DNA of 64,000 nt. Origin: Monarcha castaneiventris obscurior (lineage: Eukaryota > Chordata > Aves > Passeriformes > Monarchidae). Location: the NCBI GenBank assembly GCA_026261815.1, contig JAMPIT010000484.1, forward strand, positions 13,738,501 through 13,802,500, written 5' to 3'. Shown here one piece after another: positions 25,578 through 39,436 of this stretch; the first letter of the stretch is position 1, and each line of letters starts with the position of its first letter. The notes under the pieces were generated by a model. It did no database searches and was not told the DNA's origin. It was given only the letters and a program-made list of their open reading frames with translations. The position numbers and the translations under genes were made by a program.

Positions 25578-28500
25578 TTAATGAAAATTGGATTAATAAT
25601 CTAGAGAATAGTAGCCTTTGTACCATATTGTACCCAGAGGCAGGTATTCCCAAACATCACTGCAAAGAATAAATAAACCCTGAGCAATTTTAAATGTTGC
25701 AGAGAGGACTGAAGTACAGGATCCTCAATCTCTGTCCTTATTTTCCCTGAAATTGAAAACACAAAACATTTTTATTAAGTGTACATAGCTGTCTAGTGAT
25801 ATCACCTTCATCAAAACCTATCACCAAAAACAAACCCAATTCAGACCCTCTACTCAGAAATTTGTAGTCTCATGTCTGTAGTACAAACCTTTTTCCTCTC
25901 TCAAAAATCCCACAAAACTAAACAACAAAACAACAAAATACCGAGCTAGAGTAGATTTTTGTGTACCCACATGTCAGTATCTGATCAGATTGGAAGCATT
26001 TCAACAAACCATCAGTTTAGTGCTGTTTTTGAAAACTTAAAAGAAATTTGCCTGAATTAAATCTGAACCAAACCTATTTCAAGTTAAAACGCAGGGCACA
26101 TTCTTTTTTCTATTACTTAGAGGGTTTTCTATGTTCAGTTAGCTGGAAAATACATACCCAAACACAGAGGTGCTTATTCAGCTTTTTTCTGACTCTCTAA
26201 AGGACCAGAAAGGGTTTTTTGTAATTTAGGAATTCACTACATCACCAACAGAGTTCATCTCATAAAAAAAATAAGCATATTACCTATAGCACCACAACAG
26301 ATCATCACCATAATGTATAGAAATAAGCTGTCTAACTCCAGAGTCTGTAATAGACTGCACAAACTAACACATTTATCAGAAAAAGTCCAGAGCTTTGGCA
26401 CTAGAAAGGACCCAACAACAGCTTTGTTTTGCTTGGTCAATAAACCACTATTAATGATAATGTATCTATGAATTAAAGATGCATCAATCTGCATAGGAGA
26501 GAATAGAAGCCATGAATAACAGCCAAATCAATACTATGAAGTTGTAAAGAATACAGTGTGCTCTCCTTCAGGCTAATGGTAATTAATTTACTTTTGCTCC
26601 CTTCACACATGAGGGGAAGCAAGTAGAAGAACACGGTAATCACATAGAAATTGTTAATTAGAAAATGAACACATTGTTATCTCGTTACTGTATCTTTTCT
26701 GTTCATGTGTTTAGAGCACTTTAAAAAAATATTACTTTATTTGCACATATTCAGACAAAACAGCCTGTGTTTTGGGGAGCATATACACATACTGGCTGAT
26801 ATTTTCAAGTACTGCAATTTGAAAGTTTGCTTCTTAAATAAAAGATCTTGTTCTGGTCGGGTTGTTTGTTAGTATAAATGACCAATGCCTGAAATTACAT
26901 TTCTGCAGCACAAATACTCTCCAGTGAATGCACCTGTAGAAATGTTCTAAGCCCTGTGTGGTTCAATATCCCATAATGGAAAGTCTTATCAATGAAAACT
27001 ACTTTTGCTTATGCTGCAGCTTAGTTTTTTTGATTCAGCTCCACTAGTTAAATAATGCCCTTTCTTTGCAATTAAAAAGAGACAAAGTTTAAGTGATCAG
27101 CATCTAATAGAGGCATCCCCTTCTTAGGAAATAAAAAATATTTGGAGATCCTGTTAATCTGATGGACTGTCTCTGGACCAGCAAGCTTCTAGGTGATAAA
27201 GTTACTGGTTCTCTGGTTTTAAAGGCAGTGCTGTTGTTTTTTAAAGAACAGAATTTTAATATTTATTATTTTAAAGTTTTTCTAAGTACTATTTTGGTAC
27301 AAATTAAATCTTAGGCTTCTATAATTAACAGTGCATTTTCACAGACATGGAAATTAAAGTTTCCATTTTTAAAATATATTATCGTGACAATGTTCAGCAA
27401 AATGCCATCAGCAGATTGCTACTATTTCATTGCTTAATAAAAGTATACAATTTCACTAAACCTCAGAACATCAAACAAAGGCACCACAATCACAGGTCAC
27501 TGCGAGGCAACTTATTGATAAATTCCTCTGCCTGCACCACAAAGCAATGACCTTGGTGAACTGCATTCAGGCCTCTAAGCAGCAGAGTAATTAATGTATA
27601 CTGAAGTTAAAATCACAAGTGGTGCTATTGAAGCAGGCAGAACAAGTCAGCACACAGAGATAACTCTGTGTGAATTAGGGTCTCAGTGGTCATTCCACAT
27701 CCTTCCGCAGTTCTGCAAAATTGCTGCCCTCAAACACCGAAAAGCTGAGTTCTGAGTCAGAGCTAACCTTGAGCTTTTCCCTGTGCAAAACACTCGAAGT
27801 GGGGCACATCTCCATCTTGTGATCTTTCTGAAAATTTTGTTGTGAAACAACATAATGCAAATAACAAAGGGAAGGATATTCTCAATTTCCAACACCTAAT
27901 TTTGTCACGTTAACCTACTGAAAATTATAATAATCATTTAGATCCTCTTCAAACTCTACCCTGCATTACAAACTCCCTAAATTTACTTTCCCTTTTTCAC
28001 AGCAACATAATTTGTCCCTTATTATTACAAGCACACAAAGAATAGCATAGGGCAATAAAACATACTTGTGGCAAGTGGACATCATAGTGTTTGCATTTGG
28101 AGGCACGGCAGAGCCTGCACTGCATGCACAGCACTGCCAGAGGCACACATCTGTTTGTGCAGTTCTAGTTCAGTAGTTTAAGGAATGAAGTATCACCTCA
28201 TTACAGAACTGCCATGTATGAGTGAATTTGTGGAGCTTGCCCTCCTCACAGTCAGACAGTTCTAATCTCCTTGCAAACCACGGTGGCAGCACAGAGATGG
28301 AGTGTTAAGCTTATCAGGCCTCATCTGTACCATCACCTACTTAGTTAAACCCAGGCCATCCATTTCTCTGTCATTTCTTTGTTCCTGAGGTGCCTGGATG
28401 CATAATAGCCACTGGCAAAAGATGCAAGATATCTTTAAAGACTTTAATGGAACACCACCTACATTTTTTTTTTTAAACACAAGACTGAAAACAATTCACA

Positions 28501-31500
28501 AAGACCATTTTAATCATGGGTTGCACTACACACATTTTTTTCTTGCTCTAGAATTCTAACTTGTACTATCATCGCATAACCTGTTATATAGAGCTATTCA
28601 TTTATTTTATATTTACTTTCAATGTCTGCATAGAAATTCCTGACTCTGAAAGCTTGTATTCCTATCACAGTATCAAAGTTGGGAAGGGTTCTGATAATTG
28701 AAAATCCTATGGCGTAATAAAACAAACTTTATATTCAACCACTCTTTTAGTGGCCATCATCAAGAAAATCAACGGTTTTGTTTCAGTAACAAAATAAGGA
28801 TTGTTCTTCAGTGCCTTTAAAGAATTTAAAAGGTTGCCTTTAATTCATTCAAAATAAAGTTCCCTTTAACCATCTGATTTTAGTAACACAACTCTGCTTT
28901 CAAAACCATGATACCTTTTGAATTTTTATTTCAGGACTAAGGTCCAAAACTACAGACGAGCAGCTGCACACACAGGCTATCTAAAACTCTGAGCTGGCTA
29001 GAATGCCCTCAGATTTAAGTCATGCTGCTGTTTCAGGAGGTTCCTAGTCCCCAGCTGCAGAAGACTTCCTGTCACCACCAGCTGTGGTGGGAGGACAAGT
29101 GAACCAGTTTGATTATACCGTCAGCAAGGAACAGCCCAAGCCTGCCTGCAGCACTTCACTCATATCTACAGAGCTTGTGTGGGTCCTGAGCATTATTTGT
29201 GCTTTAATGGTGCCATCTTACATCTCCAGATGTCTCTAGAACACCCTAATCAGATGGATGCTGAATGATGCCTTAGCTGATAAGGGAATGTTTTCCAGCC
29301 TTTAAAACCAACAAAAAACTGCACTGTTCATAATTTGCTTTTGGCTCATTCTTCAAAGTTTTCCTGTTCCAAGTGGTGATTAAAAGTCAAGCCACAATAA
29401 TACTGCCAATAACATCATCAGTAGGTCCTTGCAAGTCAGAAAAATAAAATTGTACATTTATAGGAAACAGTGAAAGGGAATTTTTTTTTTACATTAAATT
29501 AGAAAATTTTGCAACAGTTTACGTTAAAGAATGTTATTTTGATTCCTGTCAGTTTCACAAATTTTCTGTCAATACTGCATTTGAAGAAAAAGTCAAGAAA
29601 GAAGCGTGTGAATATTCCAACCACACCCCAGCCCTTTTATATCCTTGGTTCAAATGAATAGTGTTTGGTGATCACTTTAGAAGAGATTTGTGGGTAGCAG
29701 AAACTTATTCCCAAAACAACAAGTAGCAAAACCACATGAACCTATTTGCTTAGGTAGCTACCTAAAAATCAGAGTTTAGGTGCCTCAAGGTGTGACATAG
29801 GATAAACTAAAAAAGAGCCACTAGAAGCCCTGACAAGAAAATATTGCTAAATAAAACAGTGGAGTAGAAATTGAAGAAAATGCAGAATATCTAGAGAATA
29901 TACTAAGAATATCTGAACTCTGGTACTCAGTACTAGAAATTAAAACATTCTTCAGCATACCAAGGTTATTCAGATAACCTTTTATCATACTGCCATGCTT
30001 TTCAGTAAAATGTAACTATCAGTTACCAGATTTAGAACTCTTTGATGACCCTGATAGCTGAGAAAATATCTCTTCTATGGATTAGGATCTCCTGCCAGAG
30101 CAGAGTGAGCATACTCAAATTGTCTGCACGTATTTTTGAGGAGTGAATCACTTCACTCTAGACAGTTTCTCTCACGATTAGTGGTTAAAGAAATCACCCA
30201 TCCTCTATCCCGTTTTGTGAACCATTGACATCGCACTAAGGACACCAGCACCAGGTTGCTTTCTCCTCCCCATCTGGTTCTGCTGACCCAGTGGATAGGA
30301 TTTCTTCTGGAAGAGAAAAGCCACATGGACAGAACGAGGTGTGTTTCTGTGAGGCCCTCGTAAAAGCCTCTGGTTACTGTGGGATGACGAGAGGAGAGGA
30401 GCCAAAGCACACAACGGCCCAGCTGACAGGAAGAAAATGTCCCAGTGCAACTGTCCCTGGATATGTTACTGTTATTGCTTCTGTAATCCTCATCCCTTTG
30501 TTCCATTAATTAGCATGCAGTGGCTATAATCCTGCCCAGAAAAAGTCTTTGTCCCTAGATAACAATTTCACTAACAAGTAGAAGCATTTTACAAATTTTA
30601 TAAAAACAAATAAGTAAAGATCATAATCAGCTGGTCATCTCTGGCTTTCCCTGGAATTCTTCAGTAATCCAATTTCTAAATAATATCAGTCAACAGCATA
30701 TGAGAGGATCAATAGATTTAGAAAATATATACAATTCCATGACTATTAGGGCCTAGTTTTGCATATTTTCCATAAAAATGTAATGATTCCCTTCTGGTGT
30801 AAGAAGGTAGAGGTGGGTTTAAAGGTTGTATATCTGGACCAGGAAGAAGGATAAATAGGTCCTCTTTTTGCACAGTACACTGAGTCAGAACAAAGCACTT
30901 GCTAAATGACAATTGGGAAGACAACACAAATCTCTTGAGCAGTGCAGCTGTCTGCCCAGCACTGCAGCAGCCTTCTGATGGAATTATTTTAATTTGTCTG
31001 TGTCTTCATTTCTTCATTCATAAAATAAATTAAATTTATGTTTCAGAAATAGTTTGATGCCAAAATTTTTATCAGTCTTCAATATCTTTGTATAGATAAG
31101 ATGCATAAACATTTAAAGTACATTATTAGTTCATTCACTAAAATATTTACAAGAGCTTCTGAAATGGTTTAAGAGGACCAGGTATTAGCATATAGCACAG
31201 AGCAAACTGAGTAAGAATGAATAAATATCCAAAAGTACCATTACATTTATTTCTACCTCAGTTGGTATCTTAACAAACCAGATCATTGAAACTGTATCTG
31301 AAAATTTAGTTCCCTTGAAAATATTTTGGCAAAGAAATGGCTTGCTCTTCTCGTAAAGCAGCACACACATTAGATATACTTCAGACTTCTTTAACATTCC
31401 ATTTCTTTCCCAATAATTTACAGCATCCATGATTACACTCCTAATTATTTGTTGTTCTTCCAGTTACTGGTCCTGGCTTGTCCCCCTTTTTTTGAGGGCT

Positions 31501-32157
31501 GCACTGTAAAGCAATTCCCATATTTTTCCAGATGGAGTTTCACAAGTTGCATTAAAAGAAATCATCATTTTGCTCTATGATAAAACATCTTCTAGACAGG
31601 CAGCATGTACTCATACTTCATTTTTTTTGTCTTGAATACTATACTTTTAATTCTTTAAAGTGAGAGCTACAATATAAATCAAGCCTGATGTCAATTGTCC
31701 CTCTACAGCGGCTTTAAATTTTAGAACATTGAACTGTCACATTATTAATAATTCCTTCAGCATTCAGCTTCCATTTCATAAATATATATTGTGAGAGAGA
31801 AGAAATATAACAAAACTATGCTTTGTAGTTCAAATCTTGCTGAGATAGACACAATCTGTCTAGTTTCCAGGACCAGTTACAGTAAATAATAAAACGATCC
31901 ATAATATTAAAGAGCAAAGGAAAGAAAAACTCACAGCATAAAAAGTCTTACTATTTAAGCTTAAACGTGTTTTCAAATATCAGTAATTTTACCAATAAAT
32001 ACACCTTAATAATAGGCTTTGCAGAAGCAGTCTTTAAGTCCCTCATTTCTTGAGAGTAACTGTGGAAAATTTAAGTCAAAGGGATTTTGGTTTTGCAGTA
32101 AAATTAGCATAAGGGAAATTTTGGGTTAAAATGAAAGCTACGTTCTTAGAGGAAGAA
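25578..32157 (-). other. CACNA2D3: CACNA2D3 upstream intron, part 3
   Basis: AT-rich intron without recognisable exon, RNA gene or transposon. The 117-codon frame at 30153-30506 overlaps open frames on both strands and has no recognisable domain. A T9 run lies near 28465-28474. Confidence 0.65.
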
Positions 32158-32320
32158 CGGTCTGGTGGTTGAGATATTAACCTTGGACTTGAAAGAACTG
32201 GGCTCAAGTCCCAGCTTTGCCACAGAGTTTTGCAGAACCTTGAATTAGTCACTTAATTACTCGGTGCTTCTCTTCTCAAGGTATTAAACACAGATAATAA
32301 TATTTCCATGGTCAGCTTCA
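32158..32320 (+). mobile_element. Ancient MIR-like tRNA-derived SINE, sense
   Basis: The head (GGTCTGGTGGTTGAG, 32159-32173), a B-box-like GGCTCAAGTCC at 32201-32211 followed by CAGCTTTGCCAC, the core ACCTTGAATTAGTCACTTAA at 32237-32256, CGGTGCTTCTC and GATAATAATATTTCC at 32293-32307 all occur in the order and spacing of the MIR consensus as I know it. The 3' LINE-like tail is lost or unrecognisable. The Pol III A box is degraded, but the B box is still close to consensus. The copy is old and presumably inactive. Confidence 0.82.
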
Positions 32321-35300
32321 CCTTGTTCTCTGGCTTAGTCTTGCAAATCAGGAAGAAAACAAAAATCTGTGAAAGGCTCCAGTAGTTCAGCCCCAAGAAC
32401 AATTTGTTTCAGGACTAAGTGTCTGCTCTGAAGCCTTGGCATCAGTGTCAGTTTGCATTGTGAGATCCCAAACACCAAAAATCCTAGGAACTACGGTAAT
32501 AAAAGAATCAATAATAATGCCATTCCAGCAATAATATTTGTGTCATCTGTACTGTATCTGCATAAAAGACAAAGGCTTACTACACTGATTGCTATGAAAC
32601 CACTAGCAAACTTCAAACCTAATATAAAAGCACGAGTTTGGTTTTTTTAATACATTACTATAGTTTCAGCACATACACTCTGTGTGTATGCAAGTGTTTA
32701 AAAAATTGAAGGAATACAGAATTTTGATTAAAACTTGAATCTGATGAAGTAAAATGTACTTTTCGTAACTCATATGCAAGAGGGACATACACAGCCTAAG
32801 AAGCCACACCCTTTATGTAGCAGGAGCACACAGTACCTGTGATTCTGAAGAACTGATATGTTGAAATAAACATAACAAAATCTTTATCTTCCATGAAATG
32901 CTTATGAACAGAATCTGTTATTCAATTTGTAAAAAGTTATCCACTTTTCAGGCTATGATAAATGTGTATCATAAAGCATCACAAGTACTTTATATCACTT
33001 AAAAATAAAAACAACCATTTTCCTTATAAATCCCCTATTTTTTATTATTCCCCAAAGAACTCATAAGAAATGAACTGCATAAAAAGGTATTTTCCAACCA
33101 TTTATTTAAAAGCTGCACAACTCCACAAGAAATTAATTGCAGTTAGAACCACAACACACTTATTTCTCCTTAAATTCCATAAAAGCATACACGTATCAAG
33201 CTAGGAGCTTTTATCAAACACAAGGTCATAGATTTTAAGCCTGACTGATGAGCAGCTTTGGACAAAAGAGAACAATAAAACCATTCCATGTACAGCTGAG
33301 ATGTCAGTTTGCAGTAGTTTGAAAATGAAAGGTGTCACTGCTCCTATCCATAAGCTTGCAAGAAAAAGGGAACACGCCAGGAGCACAAAGATGTCATGAT
33401 AGAAAGATGTGGGGACACTCTGCTTAAAATGGTAAAGAAGGTGAGGTTCACGTGTTGAACAAGACAAGAAAATCACATGAATTTGGAATTAAGGACCTTG
33501 AACGGGAATTAATTCTTCCACTGAGCTCCAGTGATGGAGCACCAGAAACCACCCAAGCTTCACATTTGAAGTTTATGTCATGCTCAGAACTCCTCAGTGG
33601 AATTATGGGTCTCTAATTCACAGTTGTCACTATTTATTCTATACATTATGGTTCCCTGGATTTCATTTTCACAAAGCATGCACTGACACACTCATTACCC
33701 CTGGACCATTATGTACTACATAAATCATCATTTCTTTTGTTCTGAAGCTGAGTGTGTAATCCATCCCGATGGAGAAACAACAAAATCTAACTGCATAAGC
33801 AATTTTCTTGTATGTCAGATTTCTCTAGTCCAAAAATAATACAGAGAGCTCCACACAAACTATTTGCTTCTCCTTCAATTTCCCATTCAGAAATACAAAG
33901 TGTCTATACTCAGTTTCTTGGAAGTTGTAATAAAAAAACCAAAAGGGGACAAAATATTCACATCATCTACCAAATCAAGCCACGATATTAACAGATCAAA
34001 CTTTTTTATTAACCACAGCAAAAAACCTCTGTGAAAATGAGGTACCAAAGTAAACTTAATATTATTAAAATAGCTTGAAAGAAACCGTGACTTTACTAAC
34101 CTGTTTCATAATGCTAATGTGGGGGGAGAGGGGAAGGAACCTGAAAAAAAGGCATTTAATTAGCCCAAAAAAACCTTCAAGTAGGAGTGGATGAATCTTT
34201 TTTTAGGGTTTTTTCCCCCATAAATCTGAGGGGAATTGCTTAATATATTGTATGCAAGTGTTCTAAATAATTTTAAACTAAAAGAAATTTGCATACAGTG
34301 CATGATACATTCCTGCAAACCCTCCTTCACCTACTTGATCAAACTGCCTTCAGTGCAGCTCCTACTTGTGCAAACAGTAATCACAGAAGGAGCAGTTGCC
34401 AGAGAAAGATCTTACACTTTAAAGCCTATGTAGACAGCATGAAATAAAAAATCCACAACAGTTAAAAGTAGTATGAAATATAATAATCTGTAGTTCAAGC
34501 AGCAGCAAGAATCAGACTTTTATGCAATCCAAATGCAATATAATACAAAGAGCAAAACGCTACTGCAACCAAATATATGCTGTGAGTGATCTACATGAAG
34601 CCCCAAACCTGCAGAAGAACTGCAGCAAACAGTATTTCACAGCACTTCACTGAGGAACAGGAATGTTTAATATTAGTTTTATTTGCTAAACCTTTAGAAT
34701 TTAATTGACCCCATCTGAAGTTTTTACTTACTGCAGTTTATGAAGAAGGTGAGAGGTTTCAAAACATGGTTTTCCTATAAAATCTTATAACCAGAGGACA
34801 GGAATTTCACTTGACTGCTGTCATCAATTTCTATTAATCTAAAAATACAATACTGTAGGAATCCTTCCTTGAACTATGTATTTCAGATTTGTGTTCTATT
34901 TAATCAAAACATAAAAATCAGTTTGATTATTGTTTTAAGAATTCATCCAACAATTACAAATCCCTATTGAAAAACATGTTCCTTTTTAGGAGCTGACACT
35001 GTACTTCCAGCTGCTATGGTGGCTCCAGCCCTCTCACTTGCAATTTTGTTTGAGGGCTAAAAGTCTGAAAGTGCACCAAACCCATCTTCTCCTTGAAAAA
35101 CCACTGAAAACACAGAACCTTTAAATTACAGCTTGAAATTTCAGACATCTGTATACAGACATTTATCTGTATTTACTCTGTGGAGTACTGATCCAGATCC
35201 AGAGTGACTACACTTTACCATGACAATTTGGTTACCATGCCTGCTCCATAAATCTGCCACTGAAAGTTTTTTGTTGGAAACAAATTCACACACAGGCACG

Positions 35301-38300
35301 ATGGCTGCTTTTCAAACCCAACAACCAGATTCATTTCCACATACAGTTTTTTATCTCTTTCCTCAAACTTCCAGTGTAAATTGTCCATTTCATGTACTAA
35401 ATATTTATGCTGGACCACAAAAAAGGAGAAATGGTGAAGTCTCAGTTTTGAACTATTTTTAAAACTACAGATACATAATGCAGTATATGTATTTATACAC
35501 ACTAGAACCTGTTGCATTATTATTTTCAGGTCTGACACTAAGTCCATGACAGAATTAAAGATTTTAAACTGATATAGAGCAGAACACTAGATTATATGCA
35601 TTACCTTCAGCTATCCACATATAAATCAATCTGATTCAGGAATGTTCAATGGCAAACTGAAATAGGATAAAAATAAAATAAAAATCTCAATATACTTCTG
35701 TGGCACAGAGCATTATCATTCTGTCTAGGCTCTCACAGCTGCTGAATGGGCTCCACTTCACCATAACTGCACCTGCAGCTGTTCCACCTGCACGGATTCA
35801 TCCCACATCCAGAGGAAGCCCTGGCAGCACTCCAAGCAGGTCTGCTGGGGGGCTCTCATGGTGGCAAGACAACTAAGACAGCTTTTTCACTGCTGCCCTG
35901 GTGGGTCAGAGCAAGGCAAGGAGCCCTCACCCCTGGGTCAGTCTGTGGAGAGCAGAGCACAGCCCGGCTGCTCACGCCTGGCCCACCTGCCCAGCAGCTC
36001 CCTCCTGCAGTTGTGCTCCACCTCCTGTGCCCCTGACAGGTTATAAAATCTATTAGCTCTGACTCAGGAAATGCAACCAGGAATTTTCTAGCATAAAGCT
36101 GAGGGTCTGCCTTGAATGTTTTGGGCATGCACCACCTGCAGTGATGCCTTTGAGGGCCTCGGTCTCAGCACGGTGCACACGGGAGAGCAGCACTCCCAGC
36201 TGGGATCTGCAGCACACCAGTGCCCACAGCCCATCTTACAGAGAGCCCAAGGACAAAGCCCTGGAACAAAACAGGGAGAGAAACTACTTCCTTCTGTGGA
36301 CTGACCAAATGCCAGCAGAACACTCCAGTGTCCACTAGATTTTACAGTGCTAACCTGCCCGATCGCTTTCAGCAAGCACTCCAGATTTTCTGAGCTTCAA
36401 AATAAAGTCACTTCAGCTTTATTCCCCAAATGCATGGAGAAATGGGGTGGGGGGGACTAATTCCTACTTAAAGAGTAAGCTTTAGGCAGACAATTGTCTG
36501 CTGACAGGGGGTATTTCGTGACCATGTCAGATGAATAACCAGTACCTGTGAGAGACAGATTTAGGACCATTGATTCAAGTGAGTGAAAGCAGAATTTTTA
36601 TCCATTTTTCTCACACGTTTTAATCATACAATGCATTATATGTGCCTACACTTATATTATCCAGGATTAAGGTCTAAATAAGGAAAGAAATGAGAATTTC
36701 TGAAAACTAGCATACACATGCAAGCACATGAGTTTTTTAACAAAAGTGATTTCCAGTTCTGAAACAAACTTAATCCTCAAATCTGTTAATGCGATCAAAG
36801 CATTTATATACTGAGCACTTGCTACTTCAAATGTGTCTGTTGGGAATGAAGACAAATTTCTGGTTTTAAAGGCAGCATTTGGTTCAGTTTCAATAACACC
36901 CTCAGGTTCATAACTGTCCCAGATCCAGGGTGTGAATAGCCACAAACCTCCCTCTGTCCAAGTATTTCCCACTCAGAGGTATTCAGCTGTGTGTTTTTCT
37001 TTATAGCTGCTTCCTTCCTTTATTTTTTTAAGGCAACCTGCTCCAAGTGGGCAGATTTTTTATGCAAGAAGAGTGAATTTCCACTGTGCAACAAAGTGCA
37101 AAATAGATTTCAGCTGCAGTATAACAAAGCAGGGGAAAATAAGCCAAGGTACACCCGGCAAAGCTCTTGGACAGAGATTCTTTCTTCCTTCCTTCTTCTT
37201 TTCTTCAAATTATCAATGAGATTTGGACAGCACACAAATAAAACAACCGCTCACAATTTCAGGTTCATGTAATATTTTCATTCTTATAATATTAAGCAGA
37301 TAAATACATAGCCTTCACTACAGAACAGATATGAAAAGTTAGTAAATAAAAAGGATCACTGACCAGTTAAGCCTACAAAATTTTGGGAGATTTATCACAT
37401 GAAAATTTGCATGAGTATTTTCCTGAATGTTGTTACATTAACTCTAGCTACAAATGATAAGGGAATTTTTACGTAGCAAACATCATTAAATAAATGGAAG
37501 TTTTAATACTTTAATACTTTTTAATACATTTTTCCTTTTAAAAATCAGCATGAAGGTAAATACATTTGCCTGTTAAGGCTCAGAACACAACAAGTTCTGG
37601 TTTTTTCATCTAAATTTGGTTTCTTTCATTTTTAAAAGAATACTGTCAAAAACCCCTAGGTGTTTCAACTGCTCCACACACACACCAGCACAAAACCTTA
37701 CACAAAAGAGAAACCTGAAGTAGCAAACCAGCTGCAGAACACTGAGTACAAGACCCACCAAAAGTGAACATCTCAGAGAATTTCCACAAGGAAATTCATT
37801 TCTCCCCTTCAGAAATGGAAAGCATTACTTGACATTCAAGCAGGGGGATTATGTTCTCTGCCCAGAAAATTTCTGGCTCAGGTGAAGCTGCCCAGTGTGC
37901 AGATAAGCAGCTGCTACCTGCATCTGTGGGGCAACAGCAACACACTGCACGATGCCTGAACCTGTCTAAACTCTGCCCTGCAAAACCCCCTCCTTTTGTC
38001 TCTAAAAGCAAACCATGCACTTTGACTGTCTTCTTCTTCTTTGTATTGCTTTCTATCCTACAATGAACTAAACTTGTAAACATCTATCAAGCAAGCAAGC
38101 TTTTGAATTTCTTCTCCTTGCAATTTAATAAAACAAGCTCAAAAATCGATACATGTAGAAATGATCTTAAACTGTAAGTGGCTGAGGGTGTGTTATATTT
38201 GATACCCTAGATAAAATAAAGCTCAAGTGATCACAGATCACACACCACAATAGCAATAAAGCAAGCAGGATTATGGTAATTAAGAAGGAGAAATCAATAA

Positions 38301-39316
38301 AATATCTGTTATATTTTGGAAAGCAAGCAAGTAACAGTTCTTTGAGTTTCTGACCTAGAGAACTGTCTGATACATTTCTGTTTTTCTCGCATGATCTATC
38401 TTCAGCAAAGAGCTTTGTTGTGTGTTTAGCTTAGGGATGAATTAAAGATAAATGCTAGATTTCAGTGAGTTCATTGCAAAAAACAATTTCAAAGAACAAG
38501 TCAAAGCTCAACAAAAAAATAATGAGTTTCAAAAAGAGAAAGTTTGGTGTTTAGAGGGAAGGTGTCTTTTTTCTTTTTAATTCATGGAAGAACCACTGTA
38601 GTTGATTAATTTGTGTGCAAACAAACTTCTGTGTGTGATTTTTGATAGCTATATAAACTTGAATTTTATAACAAAATTTAAAAATCAGTTGAAATTCAAA
38701 AGTTTTGTCTCAAGATATATTTGAAAGCATAAGTTCCCTGCTGACTGCGGCAGCACAGATACACAAGGAAAAGAGAGCATAAGGCTAAATCTCCCTGACA
38801 GGTTTTTTGTATTTGCTAGAGTTGGGCCACAACTGGCCCTTGGTTTCCTTCATTTGTGTTTGATTCATGCCTGCATCCTGGAATTGCAATTTGAAATTCA
38901 GCTGATGACAAACTTCAACTAGTTCAGGCAGAAAAGAACCAAACCTCCAAACAAGTTTAAAAAAAAATCCTCTCTATTAGCACAGGACAAATCTTGAGCC
39001 AAATGTTTCATTAAAGATTTTAATTTTTTTTTCTATTTTATACAACTCAAACTATTTCTTTCTTTCCATGTAGGAAAGTAGATTTCAACAAACCACTTTT
39101 CCCACTTCTAAATAATACTTGGTTCTTTGGTCTTGCTGATACACACTACTAACACCTAAATGGTACAAGGTGAGGCCGGAGGGGTTCAGCAAGACACAGG
39201 ATGTGGGATGTTTGCTGACAGATAACTCTGAGATTATCAGTGCCTGGGAATTTTGGCAGTCAGTAGATGAGACAAGCACTGTGTGTGACTGTGCTACTGC
39301 TCAGCACTAAAGCATA
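32321..39316 (-). other. CACNA2D3: CACNA2D3 upstream intron, part 4
   Basis: Intronic. A GC-richer patch at about 35740-36330 carries several overlapping open frames on both strands, none with a recognisable product. A CT-rich run is at about 37180-37208 and short CAAG repeats at about 38082-38097. No exon or clear transposon seen. Confidence 0.65.
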
Positions 39317-39436
39317 AGGCCAGCCTAGGCTGGACAGTGCTTGGGCATCCTGGGCTAGTGGGAGGTGTCCCTGCCCATGGCAAGGGGGTTGGAACTCAAT
39401 GATTTTAAGTTTCCTTCCAACCCATTCTGTGATTCC
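39317..39436 (+). mobile_element. CR1 LINE, 5'-truncated 3' end, sense
   Basis: About 120 nt matching the 3' end of avian CR1: GGCCAGCCTAGGCTGGAC, then CTAGTGGGAGGTGTCCCTGC, CCATGGCAAGGGGGTTGGAAC, and the terminal CTTCCAACCCATTCTGTGATTC-type end. CR1 elements have no poly(A) tail and usually insert as such short 5'-truncated copies. Substitutions and a small deletion near the end show it is not young. Confidence 0.93.

Noticed and set aside
30153..30506. 117-codon minus-strand frame
   Set aside because: Opposed by open frames on the other strand. No recognisable product, and no splice sites or homology that I can name.
35740..36330. GC-richer patch with several open frames as a CpG island or hidden exon
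   Set aside because: CpG remains scarce, and frames are open on both strands without any splice-site or protein evidence.
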